A stretch of DNA of 64,000 nucleotides from Daejeonella lutea. Lineage in GTDB: Bacteria; Bacteroidota; Bacteroidia; Sphingobacteriales; Sphingobacteriaceae. The notes beneath the pieces are model-generated. The model searched no databases. It saw nothing but the letters and a program-made list of their open reading frames with translations, and had not been told where the DNA came from. The stretch spans positions 62,001 to 126,000 of the forward strand of contig NZ_FUYR01000002.1 in NCBI RefSeq assembly GCF_900168015.1. Direction: 5' to 3'. Shown in pieces: positions 26,203 through 35,904 of this stretch (position 1 is the first letter of the stretch; each line of letters starts with the position of its first letter). Position numbers and translations under genes: made by a program.

Positions 26203-27549
26203 CTATTTGATCAGATGTTTCAACTGAATAATTTCCTTCTCTTCCAGATATCTCCAGCGACCTCTTGGAAGGTCTTTCTTTGTGAGATTTGAATAGACTA
26301 CGCGATCAAGCTTTACCACTTCGTAGCCCAGGCTTTCAAATATTCGGCGAACGATCCTGTTCTTTCCGCTATGGATTTGAATCCCAACTTCTTTCTTGCT
26401 ACCGCCGGCAACATAACTTACCTGATCAGGTTTGATCAGGCCGTCCTCAAGCTCAAGTCCGAAAGATATCTTATTCAAATCACCTTGAGAAAGGCTTTTG
26501 TTTAGCTCAACATTATAAAGCTTTGTAATATTATTTTTCGGATGCGACAGCTTGTCGGCAAGATCACCATCATTCGTCATCAGCAATAGCCCCGTCGTAT
26601 TCCGGTCCAAACGCCCTACTGGATAAATACGTTCTTTCGAAGCTTTTTCCACCAGACTCATCACGGTCTTGCGTTCCTGCGGATCCTCGGTTGTGGTGAT
26701 ATAATCTTTCGGTTTATTAAGGAGCACATAGACCATTTTTTCACGTCTCAGGCTTTCTCCGTTATAACGGATCTGATCCTTGGCAGGATCTACCTTGAAG
26801 CCAAGTTCAGTTACCGGAACGCCATTAACCGAAACAACTCCAGCCGCTATAAGCTCATCTGCCTTACGCCGGGAACAAATCCCAGCATTAGCAATGAAAC
26901 GGTTCAATCGGATCAGTCCGTCGTCTTTTACTACGGTCGGCTTTTTACTTCTTTTATTGTCAAACCGCTCCTCTGAACTCCATTTCTTCTCGTCGCTTCT
27001 AAATTTAGGGCGCTCAAAGGGTGCTGATGGCTCGGTAGAACGTGATCTGAAGGGTTTATCGCTGAATCTCTTGACGGGAGCATTCTTATCAAACTTTTCA
27101 CGGCCGGCAAATGGTTTCCCAGCAGATCCGCTTCTATCTGAATTGGGCTTCCTCTCTGTTTGTGACCTGTCGCCGTATGCTTTTCTGTCGCTGAAAGACC
27201 TGTCGCCATAAGGCTTTTTATCGCCGAATGATTTCCGGTCGCCCTCATTTCTATCAGAATACGGCTTTCTTTCGGAACGATCGCTGCCGGGAGATTTGCT
27301 GAAGCTTTTCGGACTTCTTCTATCGCCTGTAAAGCCTGTTCCAGATTTATCGCCAGGTTTTCCCGTACCCCCTTTAAAAGGCTTTTTTACGTCATCCCCA
27401 AACAATTTCTTCTTGGTACTGTTGCTACCTTCGGTTCTGTCTGGTTTGTAAGAATTACTTTTCGAGGCGGAACCCGGTGAAGATTTAAACGACCGGTTAG
27501 ATTTTTCGGACTTGTCGTCACGACTGTTCCTTTTGTTTTTGAATGGCAT
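26203..27549 (-). CDS. 23S rRNA pseudouridine synthase (RluB/RsuA family) with long disordered N-terminal extension
   Basis: The 448-residue protein has two parts. Residues 1 to about 212 are extremely rich in Arg, Ser, Lys, Asp and Gly (repeats such as SDRNEGDRKSFGDKKPYGDR) and must be disordered. From about 213 comes an S4 RNA-binding domain (IRLNRFIANAGICSRRKADE), then the pseudouridine synthase domain with the catalytic motif GRLDRNTTGLLLMTNDG and KNRIVRRIFESLGY. The enzyme converts uridine in large-subunit rRNA to pseudouridine. Enterobacterial RluB has a basic C-terminal tail instead. The extension probably adds RNA affinity. A TATCTTTG box lies about 30 bases before the start. Confidence 0.9.
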   Translation of the reverse strand: MPFKNKRNSRDDKSEKSNRSFKSSPGSASKSNSYKPDRTEGSNSTKKKLFGDDVKKPFKGGTGKPGDKSGTGFTGDRRSPKSFSKSPGSDRSERKPYSDRNEGDRKSFGDKKPYGDRSFSDRKAYGDRSQTERKPNSDRSGSAGKPFAGREKFDKNAPVKRFSDKPFRSRSTEPSAPFERPKFRSDEKKWSSEERFDNKRSKKPTVVKDDGLIRLNRFIANAGICSRRKADELIAAGVVSVNGVPVTELGFKVDPAKDQIRYNGESLRREKMVYVLLNKPKDYITTTEDPQERKTVMSLVEKASKERIYPVGRLDRNTTGLLLMTNDGDLADKLSHPKNNITKLYNVELNKSLSQGDLNKISFGLELEDGLIKPDQVSYVAGGSKKEVGIQIHSGKNRIVRRIFESLGYEVVKLDRVVYSNLTKKDLPRGRWRYLEEKEIIQLKHLIK

Positions 27550-27579
27550 GGTTAAATTTTAGCTCTTAAAAGAGGACCA

Positions 27580-27587
27580 CAAAGATA
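27580..27587 (-). promoter_or_regulatory. -7 promoter box of the pseudouridine synthase gene
   Basis: The minus strand reads TATCTTTG, an exact TAnnTTTG match, 30 bases before the ATG. No TTTG was found at the right -33 distance. Confidence 0.5.
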
Positions 27588-27693
27588 GGTAAAAATACGG
27601 AATCAGAGCGTGGAAGGCAAAAAATAAGGGCGGCAAAAGGACTAGGAAAACTAGGATTAAAAGTAGTGTTTCACAAGGGCAAAATTATAACTA

Positions 27694-27725
27694 TTTGATA
27701 ATTAGATATATATTTTGTACCTTTG
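27694..27725 (+). promoter_or_regulatory. Complete Bacteroidota promoter of the lytic transglycosylase gene
   Basis: TTTG at 27694-27697 and TACCTTTG at 27718-27725 are separated by 20 bases. This matches the primary-sigma consensus TTTG-N19-21-TAnnTTTG. Transcription should begin near 27731, so the ATG at 27766 and not an upstream in-frame codon at 27715 is the start. Confidence 0.8.
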
Positions 27726-27765
27726 TCGGAAATATTCGTATTTGGAACTAAAAAGAGAGGTAAAA

Positions 27766-28593
27766 ATGATAAAAAAACACTTGATAATGTGTTCAGTGAT
27801 GTTAGGTATATTTCTGACCGCCAAGATGTTTATTTACAGTGCTCCATCTTCATTCGCGACATTGATCCACGGTAGCGAAGAGCCTAAAAAAGTTGAAAAT
27901 TCAGTTGATCCCTACTTTAATTCTTTGAGTTTTGCCGACGAAATAATCCCACTGGGAGATTCGCGTATAACATCAAAAATGAAGAAATCGCTCAATGCGC
28001 ATTCTCATAAAAAGCTTCAGACATCTCGGTTACATACCCAAGCCTCGAAATGGTTCCCTATTATCGAACCAATTCTGGCAAAATATGGTATACCAGAAGA
28101 CTTTAAATACATGCCGCTTGTTGAAAGTGGATTGAAAGCTGGGATATCGCCTAAGGGTGCAGCTGGCTTCTGGCAGTTCATGCCACAAACGGCCCGTGAT
28201 TTCGGCTTGCGTGTGAATGGTGATATTGATGATCGCAACAACATCCAAAAGTCGACCGTTGCAGCCGCGAAATACATCAAATCATTGTATAAAGAATTTA
28301 ACAGCTGGACCCTTGCGGCCGCTGCATATAATGTTGGCGAAGGACGATTGAAGAGACAAATAAATCGTCAGAATCAGGACAATTACTTTAAAATGGACCT
28401 GAACAGAGAAACTGCTTCCTATGTTTACAAATTGATTTCCATGAAGGAAATTATTGAAAACCCAACCCGCTATGGATATAGCGGTCGTGTGAACAGGCTT
28501 CTTGCCAAAAGCGGGAACCGCCAGCAACCCGGCTTTCCTTACCCGGTTGCAAAGGGAAAACCACTAGGGAATAGCGCAATGCTTATCAACTAA
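27766..28593 (+). CDS. Lytic transglycosylase (GH23, MltD-like catalytic domain)
   Basis: The 275-residue protein starts at 27766, after a full promoter. It has an N-terminal hydrophobic segment (MCSVMLGIFLTAKMFIYS) as signal peptide or anchor, a linker, then the SLT domain. The catalytic glutamate is Glu120 in PLVESGLKAGISPKGAAGFW, followed by FMPQTARDFGL and TLAAAAYNVGEGRL. These enzymes cut the glycan strands of peptidoglycan with formation of 1,6-anhydro ends. LysM repeats, common in MltD, are absent. It is a single-gene unit closed by a strong terminator. Confidence 0.92.
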   Translation: MIKKHLIMCSVMLGIFLTAKMFIYSAPSSFATLIHGSEEPKKVENSVDPYFNSLSFADEIIPLGDSRITSKMKKSLNAHSHKKLQTSRLHTQASKWFPIIEPILAKYGIPEDFKYMPLVESGLKAGISPKGAAGFWQFMPQTARDFGLRVNGDIDDRNNIQKSTVAAAKYIKSLYKEFNSWTLAAAAYNVGEGRLKRQINRQNQDNYFKMDLNRETASYVYKLISMKEIIENPTRYGYSGRVNRLLAKSGNRQQPGFPYPVAKGKPLGNSAMLIN

Positions 28594-28613
28594 CCTTTTT
28601 ATAGACTCAACAG

Positions 28614-28643
28614 AAAGGACCGGGGTAATTCGGTCCTTTTTTT
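28614..28643 (+). terminator. Intrinsic terminator of the lytic transglycosylase gene
   Basis: AAAGGACCG at 28614-28622 pairs with CGGTCCTTT at 28631-28639 around an 8-base loop, followed by a T-run. Confidence 0.9.
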
Positions 28644-28912
28644 GTTTTTTTGCCTGCCATTAAAGCAATTGTGATTTCCAACGTGTAACTGGTTTTCCCA
28701 CATTCTTTGTCATTTTCTGGGAGTTCCTGATACCTCGCCTGCCTTCTGGCATTTGATTCTTTGCTCGAAATATATCCAGCTGATATCTAAGTTTCCGTGT
28801 ATAATTATTTTTTATCGCTATGATGCTATCATGGGCAAATTTATTTCAATCTATAGCGGCTGCCCATGATGGTTTCTGACCTTCAGTAAATAATTGATGG
28901 CGGAAAAAATCG
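28644..28912. other. Intergenic stretch, nothing recognised
   Basis: There is no gene-like frame on either strand between the terminator and the uvrA promoter region. Confidence 0.5.
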
Positions 28913-28920
28913 CATCTTTG
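28913..28920 (+). promoter_or_regulatory. Candidate -7 box of uvrA (CATCTTTG)
   Basis: CATCTTTGCA differs from TAnnTTTG by one base and lies 27 bases before the uvrA ATG. A TTG upstream has a short 16-base spacer. Confidence 0.4.
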
Positions 28921-28947
28921 CATAAATTTTGAGCGAGTATTTCTTTT

Positions 28948-31794
28948 ATGAATAAATCTAACCCAGACCTTGGTGAGCAAAGTGAAGTTGAAGTTTTTGG
29001 TGCCAGGGTTCACAATCTAAAAAACATAGACGTTTCGTTTCCACGCAATAAACTCGTTGTAATAACCGGGCTAAGCGGCAGCGGAAAATCATCTCTCGCT
29101 TTTGATACTATTTATGCGGAGGGACAACGCCGTTACATGGAAACATTTAGTGCTTATTCACGTCAGTTCCTTGGCGGTATGGAGCGTCCCGACGTCGATA
29201 AAATATCTGGTCTGAGCCCTGTTATCGCGATCGAGCAAAAGACAACCAGCAAAAATCCCCGTTCTACGGTAGGTACCATCACTGAAATTTATGATTTCAT
29301 GCGCCTGCTTTTTGCAAGAACAGGCGAAGCATATTCATATGTAAGCGGGGAAAAAATGGAGCGAATGACTGAAGATCAGATCCTGAGAAGTATTCAGGAT
29401 AAATTTGATGGTCAGGCAATAAATATTCTTGCGCCGGTTGTTAAAGGCCGGAAAGGTCATTATCGTGAATTATTCGAACAGATCCGCAAACAGGGTTATC
29501 TGAAAGTGCGTGTTGACGGAGAAATCTTGGATATCACTCCAAAAATGCAGCTTGACCGCTATAAGATACATGATATAGAAATGGTCATCGATCGGCTGCT
29601 GGTTAGTGAAAACGACAAGAAACGCTTATACGATTCCATCCAGTCGGCTCTTAAAGTTTCAAAAGGTATTATCAAGATCAGTGATAAAGAGAACAAAGAA
29701 TATTTCTACAGCAAGTATTTAATGGACCCGATCTCCGGGATCTCTTACGACGAGCCGCAGCCAAATACATTTTCATTTAACTCGCCCTATGGAGCATGTG
29801 AACGTTGCAGCGGGCTAGGCTATATTTTTGAGGTTGACCGCAATTCCGTAATCCCGAATCCCAAACTGAGCATCATGCAGGGAGGCCTTGCACCTTTAGG
29901 AGAATATCGGGAAACCTGGGTATTCCAAATCTTAAAGGCACTTGCTAAAAAATACAACTTCTCCCTTTCGACTCCCCTTGAGAAGATCCCGGAAGACCTG
30001 ATTGACATCATCTTGAATGGGTCGCATGATATCGTAACCGTTCCCGTCGAATACAACAAATGGAATGTTCAAAATTACCAGATCTCTTTTGACGGCATAA
30101 TTAAAATGCTCGAAGAGCAAACTGAGCGACGTGGCGATGATGTTGGTGAAGATCTTGAAAATTACCGGGCTTTAAAAAAATGCCCTGAGTGCGGCGGCGC
30201 AAGGCTCAAAAAGGAATCGCTCCATATCAAAGTAGATCAGAAGAATATTTATGAGCTTGCCTGTATGGATATTGCAAACCTTTATAACTGGTTTGAGCAT
30301 CTGGAGGCAAGACTCAGTGAACGACAAAATACTATTGCCAAAGAAATCCTAAAGGAAATTCGCTCAAGGATTGGCTTCCTGCTCGACGTAGGATTAAACT
30401 ATTTGACCTTAGACCGGACTGCCAAAACCTTATCGGGAGGAGAAGCCCAACGGATCAGGCTGGCCACTCAGATTGGATCGCAGCTTGTAAACGTACTGTA
30501 TATATTGGATGAGCCAAGTATTGGCTTACATCAGCGAGATAATGCCCGTCTTATATCAGCATTGAAAAATCTGCGGGATATTGGCAATACTGTTCTTGTA
30601 GTGGAACACGACAAAGACATGATTATGGAAGCCGACCATGTCATTGATATGGGACCGGCGGCCGGCGAACATGGTGGTGAAGTAGTTGGTGAGGGTACCC
30701 CGCAGCAATTCTCTAAAGCGAAGACATTAACCAATGACTATATAAGCGGTAAAAAAGAGATCGCTGTACCTAAGACACGCAGACAGGGTAATGGAAAATC
30801 TCTGGTCCTCAAAAATGTGAGCGGCAATAATCTAAAGAATGTATCAGTCGAGTTTCCTTTAGGAAAGCTAATATGTGTAAGTGGGGTTTCAGGAAGCGGT
30901 AAATCAACACTGATTGCCGAGACCCTATATCCAATTTTAAATCATCATTTCTTCAGGGCAAAGAAAAAACCGATGCCCTTTAAAAAGATAGAAGGTCTGG
31001 AGCACATCGACAAGGTAATCGAGATCGATCAAACTCCTATAGGAAGAACGCCGCGTTCGAATCCATCGACTTACACCGGGGTTTTTTCTGATATCCGAAA
31101 TTTGTATGTCATGCTGCCTGAAGCGAAGATACGAGGATATAAGCCCGGGCGTTTTTCATTTAATGTAAAGGGCGGGCGCTGCGAGACATGCCAGGGGGCA
31201 GGTATGAAATTGATAGAAATGAATTTCCTGCCGGATGTGCAAGTTCCCTGTGAGGAGTGCGGAGGAAAACGGTACAATCGCGAGACACTGGAAGTCCGCT
31301 ATCGCGGGAAGTCGATCAGCGATGTACTTGATATGAGTATAGAGGATGCAGTCGCGTTTTTCGAGCCTATCCCATCAATTTATCGTAAGATTAAAACGCT
31401 TGCCGAAGTTGGCTTGGGGTATATTCGTCTCGGACAATCATCTACCACCCTATCCGGTGGTGAGGCGCAGCGGGTTAAGCTGGCTACCGAGCTTTCCAAA
31501 AAAGACACTGGGAACACTTTTTATATTCTTGATGAGCCAACAACAGGTCTGCACTTCGAAGACATCAGCGTTCTTCTTGGAGTTATGAACAGACTGGTGG
31601 ATCACGGAAATACGATCCTTGTAATAGAACATAACCTGGATGTTATCAAGGTTGCGGATTGGGTAATTGACCTTGGACCTGAGGGCGGCTCAGGTGGAGG
31701 AGAAATTCTTTTTGAAGGATTACCAGAGGACCTAGTTAAAGTGAAGAAGAGCCATACCGGGAAGTATCTGGGAATTGAAATGGGTATTAAGTAA
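28948..31794 (+). CDS. uvrA: UvrA, excinuclease ABC subunit A
   Basis: The 948-residue protein is of normal UvrA length. It has the two ABC ATPase modules: Walker [14 protein letters not shown] at about residue 43 and [13 protein letters not shown] at about 650. Signatures are [14 protein letters not shown] and [14 protein letters not shown], and Walker B motifs [10 protein letters not shown] and [10 protein letters not shown]. The zinc-binding cysteine motifs CPECGG and CETCQGAG...CEECGG are complete. UvrA with UvrB recognises bulky DNA lesions in nucleotide-excision repair and is cytoplasmic. The gene stands alone, with intergenic repeats on its downstream side. Confidence 0.98.
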   Translation: MNKSNPDLGEQSEVEVFGARVHNLKNIDVSFPRNKLVVITGLSGSGKSSLAFDTIYAEGQRRYMETFSAYSRQFLGGMERPDVDKISGLSPVIAIEQKTTSKNPRSTVGTITEIYDFMRLLFARTGEAYSYVSGEKMERMTEDQILRSIQDKFDGQAINILAPVVKGRKGHYRELFEQIRKQGYLKVRVDGEILDITPKMQLDRYKIHDIEMVIDRLLVSENDKKRLYDSIQSALKVSKGIIKISDKENKEYFYSKYLMDPISGISYDEPQPNTFSFNSPYGACERCSGLGYIFEVDRNSVIPNPKLSIMQGGLAPLGEYRETWVFQILKALAKKYNFSLSTPLEKIPEDLIDIILNGSHDIVTVPVEYNKWNVQNYQISFDGIIKMLEEQTERRGDDVGEDLENYRALKKCPECGGARLKKESLHIKVDQKNIYELACMDIANLYNWFEHLEARLSERQNTIAKEILKEIRSRIGFLLDVGLNYLTLDRTAKTLSGGEAQRIRLATQIGSQLVNVLYILDEPSIGLHQRDNARLISALKNLRDIGNTVLVVEHDKDMIMEADHVIDMGPAAGEHGGEVVGEGTPQQFSKAKTLTNDYISGKKEIAVPKTRRQGNGKSLVLKNVSGNNLKNVSVEFPLGKLICVSGVSGSGKSTLIAETLYPILNHHFFRAKKKPMPFKKIEGLEHIDKVIEIDQTPIGRTPRSNPSTYTGVFSDIRNLYVMLPEAKIRGYKPGRFSFNVKGGRCETCQGAGMKLIEMNFLPDVQVPCEECGGKRYNRETLEVRYRGKSISDVLDMSIEDAVAFFEPIPSIYRKIKTLAEVGLGYIRLGQSSTTLSGGEAQRVKLATELSKKDTGNTFYILDEPTTGLHFEDISVLLGVMNRLVDHGNTILVIEHNLDVIKVADWVIDLGPEGGSGGGEILFEGLPEDLVKVKKSHTGKYLGIEMGIK

Positions 31795-31804
31795 TTACAG
31801 CTCA

Positions 31805-31935
31805 TCGATTCTAACGCAGAGAAAGGAAATTTCTTTCGCAGAGAGCGCAGAGTGATAATCGAAAAGAAATACAAAGCACCCAAAGCATAGTCGTTCAGCT
31901 CTGCGTTCTTCGCGTATTTCTTTGTGTCCTTTTCG
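31805..31935. repeat. Intergenic acgcagag-type word repeat with inverted arms
   Basis: Words such as AACGCAGAG, GCAGAGAGCGCAGAG on the left face CTCTGCGTTCTTCGCG and TTTCTTTGTGTCC on the right. The right arm's complement contains GGACACAAAGAAATACGCG and AACGCAGAG. This resembles the degenerate 'cgcagag' intergenic repeats that I recall from several bacterial genomes; no coding function. Confidence 0.5.
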
Positions 31936-31980
31936 GTAAAAACAACTTGCCGAAGGCAAGCAGTTTGCTATATTAGTTAT

Positions 31981-33479
31981 ATGCAGAACCTTCTCACTTC
32001 CGCTCAGATTCGAGATGCAGACGCTCACACCATCTCCATCAAATCCATCAGCTCCCTTGACCTCATGGAATCGGCCTCTCTTGCATTTGTTAAAGAATTT
32101 GAACAACACATTCGAGACAAGAACATACTAATTAGTATATATTGTGGAAATGGAAATAATGGTGGCGACGGATTAGCAATCGCCCGCATTCTTAGCGGAA
32201 AAGGTTATAAGAATATAGCTGTGAAAGTTTTCCGTTTCGCTAAAAAATCTACAGCTGATTTTGAGGCAAATCGTGCACGACTGATAGACTCCGGGATCAG
32301 CTTAACGGATCTTTCAGAAGCTAGTCAATTCCCCGAAGAAAAATCTGACCTTATCATTGACGGTCTTCCGGCTCCGGGCTAAACAGGCCAATTGACGGAA
32401 AACTAGGTGAATTAATTGCTCACATTAATGCTTCCAATAAGCTGGTAATTTCTATTGACGTTCCAAGTGGCTTCCCGTCCGAAGGCATTTTTAATATCAA
32501 GTCTGCAGTAATAAAAGCTGACCTGGTAATATCCTTCGAGCGCCCTAAGATCAATTTCTTTTTCCCTGAATCGAATGAAGCTATTGGCGCTTTTAGAGTT
32601 GTGCCTATAGGGCTTGATGAAGATTACATCCAAGCACTTAAAAGTAATTGGAAATTTGTTGAAGAGCAGGATATAAGAAACATAATAAAAGAACGGAAGG
32701 CGTTCAGCCATAAAGGCACCTACGGACATGCCCTTATAATCGCAGGAAGCCAGGAAACCATGGGTGCAGCGTTGCTTTGTGCAGACGCCTGCCTGCATTC
32801 CGGAATCGGCTTAATTACTGCCTGTATTCCTGAGAGCGGCCTCACAGCATTAAATACCCGATCTCCCGAAATCATGGCACGTGCCCGGGGTGAAAACTTT
32901 AAGACGGAAGAGCTTAACAATTATTCGTCGATTGCACTGGGCCCAGGAATTGGCACTCAGGAAGAAACGGTGCTGATACTAAAGGCAGTTCTTGCCAACT
33001 ATCACGCTCCAATGGTATTTGACGCCGATGCATTAACCCTTCTTTCAACGCTGCCTGATCTATTAGAAAAACTTCCTGCATTAAGTATACTTACACCCCA
33101 TATGAAAGAATTTGACCGCATGTTTGGCGATCATAAATCCTGGTGGGATCGAATCGAAACTGCACGACAAAAAGCAACGGTACTAAACGTCATCATTGTT
33201 CTGAAAAACCAATATTCTTTTATTGTGATGCCTGATGGAGCAGTGTTCGTCAACCCGACCGGCAATCCGGCAATGGCAGTAGGTGGGACGGGCGACGTGC
33301 TGACGGGGATGATAACCGGTTTCATGGCTCAGGGATATAGCCCATCAGATGCCGCAGTAGTCGGCTGTTACTTACACGGCAAAGCCGGTGACGATTTAAA
33401 AAATGCTGGGATGAATAGCATTCCCCCGAGGTATTTAATTGAGAAATTACCTTTTGTAATTAATGATGTCTTAGTTTAA
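31981..33479 (+). pseudogene. nnr: Bifunctional NAD(P)H-hydrate epimerase/dehydratase (Nnr, YjeF type) with a frameshift
   Basis: The N-terminal epimerase (YjeF_N: LTSAQIRDADAHTI, CGNGNNGGDGLAIARIL) is read in one frame from the ATG at 31981. It stops at TAA 32380-32382, just after IIDGL. The sequence continues in the -1 frame from about 32367 as SGSGLNRPIDGKLGELIAHI, VISIDVPSGFPSEG and the complete ADP-dependent dehydratase (ALGPGIGTQEE, GNPAMAVGGTGDVLTGMI) to 33479. A single missing base at about 32366-32370 explains it, since a phenylalanine or similar residue is expected before GSGL. Everything else looks intact. The enzyme repairs hydrated NAD(P)H. It could be a sequencing error, a recent mutation, or a split gene; the dehydratase part has an in-frame ATG at 32601. 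Confidence 0.85.
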
Positions 33480-33604
33480 TAAACGGGACGCACTTGCATC
33501 TGCGCAACCCAATTGCTCTTGTAATCAGCTAATTAGATCCATCACCCTGCCAGCGGCCATCCTCAAGAAGGCATAAACCTTGATAGTCCGGAAGACATTC
33601 GTAA

Positions 33605-33645
33605 TTTTTACCTGCCGGCAGGCAGGCATGTTCGTAATTCGTAAT
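33605..33645. repeat. GC-rich palindrome within attcgtaatt repeats
   Basis: A CCTGCCGGCAGG palindrome, extended to CCTGCCGGCAGGCAGGCATG, sits between copies of ATTCGTAATT. It looks like a small dispersed element inserted in a simple repeat and may also act as terminator of lipA. Confidence 0.5.
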
Positions 33646-33648
33646 TGA

Positions 33649-34521
33649 CTAAAAAAGGTGTTTTTCCGCGTGATATGAAGAACGGACAAGGGGACCGCTT
33701 TCTACATACTTGAATCCCATCTCCAATCCAACTGCCTTATATTTGTCAAATTGCTCTGGTGTTATCCAGTCTATAACGGGATGATGGTTTCTTGTAGGCT
33801 GCAAATATTGACCGAGGGTTAAAATATGGACTCCGGCTGCGAGCAAGTCAGTCATCGCCTCAAGCACATCCTCTTCTGTTTCTCCAAGACCCAACATAAT
33901 GCCAGATTTAGTTCTCAATCCAGCTTGATTTATTCTGCGCAGGCATTCAAGGCTTCTATCATATTTGGCCTGGATCCGAACTTCTTTGGTAAGACGACGA
34001 ACAGTTTCCAGATTATGAGAGACGACCTCCGGACGGACAGCAAGTATGCGGTCAAGATTATCCCAAATACCTCTGAAATCGGGAAGTAAAGTTTCAAGTG
34101 TTGTATCAGGACTTTCGCGTCGAATAGCATTGATCGTTTCAGCCCAAATCGTTGATCCCCCGTCCTTCAAATCATCGCGGTCGACGGAAGTGATCACGCA
34201 ATGTTTAACCTGCATCAGCTTGACGGAGTTGGCAACACGGTTTGGTTCATCAACATCGACAGCCAGGGGCCTACCAGTTGCTACAGCACAGAAGGAGCAT
34301 GATCGGGTGCAGATATTACCCAGGATCATAAAAGTGGCAGTTCCGGCACCCCAGCATTCACCCATATTCGGACAGTTTCCGCTTTCGCAGATAGTATGTA
34401 GTTTATGGGTATCAACCAGGCTTCTTACGTGTGCATATTCCTTCCCCACAGGAAGCTTAACACGCAGCCAGTTTGGCTTGCGCTGCATTTGATTGGCGGG
34501 AATAACCGGCAGATCGATCAT
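33649..34521 (-). CDS. lipA: Lipoyl synthase
   Basis: The 290-residue radical-SAM enzyme inserts two sulphurs into octanoyl-E2 or GcvH to make lipoyl cofactor. Both cluster motifs are complete. The auxiliary cluster is bound by [13 protein letters not shown] and the SAM cluster by [10 protein letters not shown]; the C-terminal serine ligand is in [12 protein letters not shown]. Length is typical. TAACTTTG lies 4 bases before the ATG on the minus strand, suggesting a leaderless mRNA. The gene is divergent from the OsmC-family gene; the gap between holds an inverted repeat of tacaacgt words. Confidence 0.97.
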   Translation of the reverse strand: MIDLPVIPANQMQRKPNWLRVKLPVGKEYAHVRSLVDTHKLHTICESGNCPNMGECWGAGTATFMILGNICTRSCSFCAVATGRPLAVDVDEPNRVANSVKLMQVKHCVITSVDRDDLKDGGSTIWAETINAIRRESPDTTLETLLPDFRGIWDNLDRILAVRPEVVSHNLETVRRLTKEVRIQAKYDRSLECLRRINQAGLRTKSGIMLGLGETEEDVLEAMTDLLAAGVHILTLGQYLQPTRNHHPVIDWITPEQFDKYKAVGLEMGFKYVESGPLVRSSYHAEKHLF

Positions 34522-34525
34522 GATA

Positions 34526-34533
34526 CAAAGTTA
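34526..34533 (-). promoter_or_regulatory. -7 promoter box of lipA, 4 bases from the start codon
   Basis: The minus strand reads TAACTTTG-TATC-ATG, an exact TAnnTTTG match. Transcription should start at or within a base or two of the ATG. Confidence 0.55.
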
Positions 34534-34559
34534 AGGAAAAGTTGAATGTTATACGTGCT

Positions 34560-34681
34560 ACGTTGTATGTTTTAGTTGTAAGTTGTAAGTCATAAGTTAT
34601 GATTGCGGGTATTAGGTTTCTTTAATCTTTAAAAAAAGTAATTGTTCTCCGTCCAGACGTATAACGTAAAACCTACAACGT
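34560..34681. repeat. Inverted repeat of acgttgtaggtttta words between lipA and osmC-like genes
   Basis: ACGTTGTATGTTTTA at 34560-34574 matches the complement of TAAAACCTACAACGT at 34667-34681 with one mismatch. Between them are loose TTGTAAG repeats. Confidence 0.6.
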
Positions 34682-34696
34682 TTAAGTCCTTTTTTA

Positions 34697-34704
34697 TAAA
34701 TTTG
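34697..34704 (+). promoter_or_regulatory. -7 promoter box of the OsmC-family gene
   Basis: TAAATTTG at 34697-34704 matches TAnnTTTG and lies 24 bases before the ATG at 34729. No clear -33 element was found. Confidence 0.5.
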
Positions 34705-34728
34705 ATTCTGATAAATAACAACCACAAA

Positions 34729-35133
34729 ATGGCAACTATCGAAACAACGTATCTCGGCGAACTTAGAACTGAAGCAACTCATGTTTATTCAGGAAATAAG
34801 ACCATCACTGACGCTCCTTTAGACAATAAGGGAAAAGCGGAGTCTTTCTCTCCTACAGATCTTTTAACCGCGTCGCTGGGCAGTTGCATGATGACAATCA
34901 TGGGAATCGCTGCACGTGAGCACGGTATAAATATAGACGGCACGACCTGTTCTCTTACAAAAGTTATGGCATCCGACCCGCGTCGGGTTAGTGAAATACA
35001 GGTGGTATTGAATTTTCCGAAAGGAAATTACACTGAAAAAGAAAAAGCTATTCTGGAGAGATCAGCCCTGACATGCCCGGTAGCGAAAAGTTTGCATCCG
35101 GATTTGGTGCAGAATGTTACGTTTAATTATTGA
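34729..35133 (+). CDS. OsmC/Ohr-family peroxiredoxin-like protein
   Basis: This 134-residue protein starts at 34729; the promoter lies between this ATG and a longer in-frame start. It shows the OsmC fold motifs SFSPTDLLTASLGSCMMTIM with the first redox cysteine, and the second cysteine in ALTCPVAKSLHPDL. Proteins of this family reduce organic hydroperoxides with thiols or lipoyl proteins. It sits next to lipA, divergently, which may be only coincidence. It is cytoplasmic. Confidence 0.9.
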   Translation: MATIETTYLGELRTEATHVYSGNKTITDAPLDNKGKAESFSPTDLLTASLGSCMMTIMGIAAREHGINIDGTTCSLTKVMASDPRRVSEIQVVLNFPKGNYTEKEKAILERSALTCPVAKSLHPDLVQNVTFNY

Positions 35134-35143
35134 GTTACAGGTG

Positions 35144-35192
35144 GAGAATGGAGAATTGAGAGTGAGGCCTAGGTAATTCATTCTCCATTCTC
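35144..35192. terminator. Hairpin made of gagaatggagaat words between converging genes
   Basis: GAGAATGGAGAAT at 35144-35156 is perfectly complementary to ATTCTCCATTCTC at 35180-35192. It lies between the ends of the OsmC-family gene and ytxJ, so it can serve both as terminator although its loop is long (23 bases). Confidence 0.55.
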
Positions 35193-35197
35193 AATTC

Positions 35198-35527
35198 TCA
35201 ATTGATCTGCTCCGCCATCTCTTCCGCAGAAATTTCCCCGTGAGAAGTCTCATAGATACATTCACCGTCCTTAATCAGCAATAGCTGGGGAGATTCGTGA
35301 TGCACCTGAAATATTTCTGCTATGGTATTAGATACTTCACGATGAGCGATCAAATCCAGGAAGTACAGTGGTGTTCCTTCAGGAATAGCTGACCAGTCGA
35401 TTTCAAACCTCTTTCTCGCCATCATGCTGATTGAGCAGCGGGTGCTGTGTTTAAAAATTGCTGAATATCCGGAAGCAGCCTTAATTTCCTGCAATTGATC
35501 AAGGGTGGTTAGTTGAATCCAATTCAT
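35198..35527 (-). CDS. ytxJ: YtxJ-type bacillithiol system protein
   Basis: This 109-residue thioredoxin-like protein begins MNWIQLTTLDQLQEIKAASG and carries FKHSTRCSISMMARKRFE with a single active-site cysteine (monothiol, TRCSIS motif). The family is named from Bacillus YtxJ and is assigned to bacillithiol-dependent redox control, likely removing bacillithiol from mixed disulphides. The bacillithiol glycosyltransferase gene bshA at 42226 in this window supports that the cell makes the cofactor. No signal peptide. Confidence 0.9.
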   Translation of the reverse strand: MNWIQLTTLDQLQEIKAASGYSAIFKHSTRCSISMMARKRFEIDWSAIPEGTPLYFLDLIAHREVSNTIAEIFQVHHESPQLLLIKDGECIYETSHGEISAEEMAEQIN

Positions 35528-35645
35528 TATAATACAAACATTTTTATCCTAAATAATAAGCTAAATTGAGGATACAAATTTACGAACCGCTATTCGAAAG
35601 GATATAACGCGGATGTCAAATAAAGGAAAGTAGTAGGAATTTGTT

Positions 35646-35759
35646 TTAGCGCCTGGATTTCGGGTAGGTGCCGTAGGCAGGACAAAGTTTAGAAGAACAT
35701 GCCTGCAAAAGGGTTGTGGCTAAAAATAAAGCGAGAACGCCAACGACTAATTTTTTCAT
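35646..35759 (-). CDS. Very small lipoprotein (37 aa)
   Basis: This reading frame encodes MKKLVVGVLALFLATTLLQA, then a lipobox cysteine at 21, then SSKLCPAYGTYPKSRR. The signal peptide is complete with lipobox LQAC. The mature peptide would be only 17 residues. I recall very short Bacteroidota lipoproteins with the same SSKLCPAYGTYPK ending, which supports a real gene. It is monocistronic by position, between ribH and ytxJ. Function unknown. Confidence 0.7.
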   Translation of the reverse strand: MKKLVVGVLALFLATTLLQACSSKLCPAYGTYPKSRR

Positions 35760-35904
35760 TAATTATAGTTTGTATTTTATCTGCTATGAATCTTGCACGT
35801 GCTTATTTCAGTAATTTTATGGAGCTCCTGCAGGTTTCATCTTTTTGAAACGTACGGTTTTATGAATATACGAAATTCAGTTCAATAAGTTGTAAATAAA
35901 TTTT

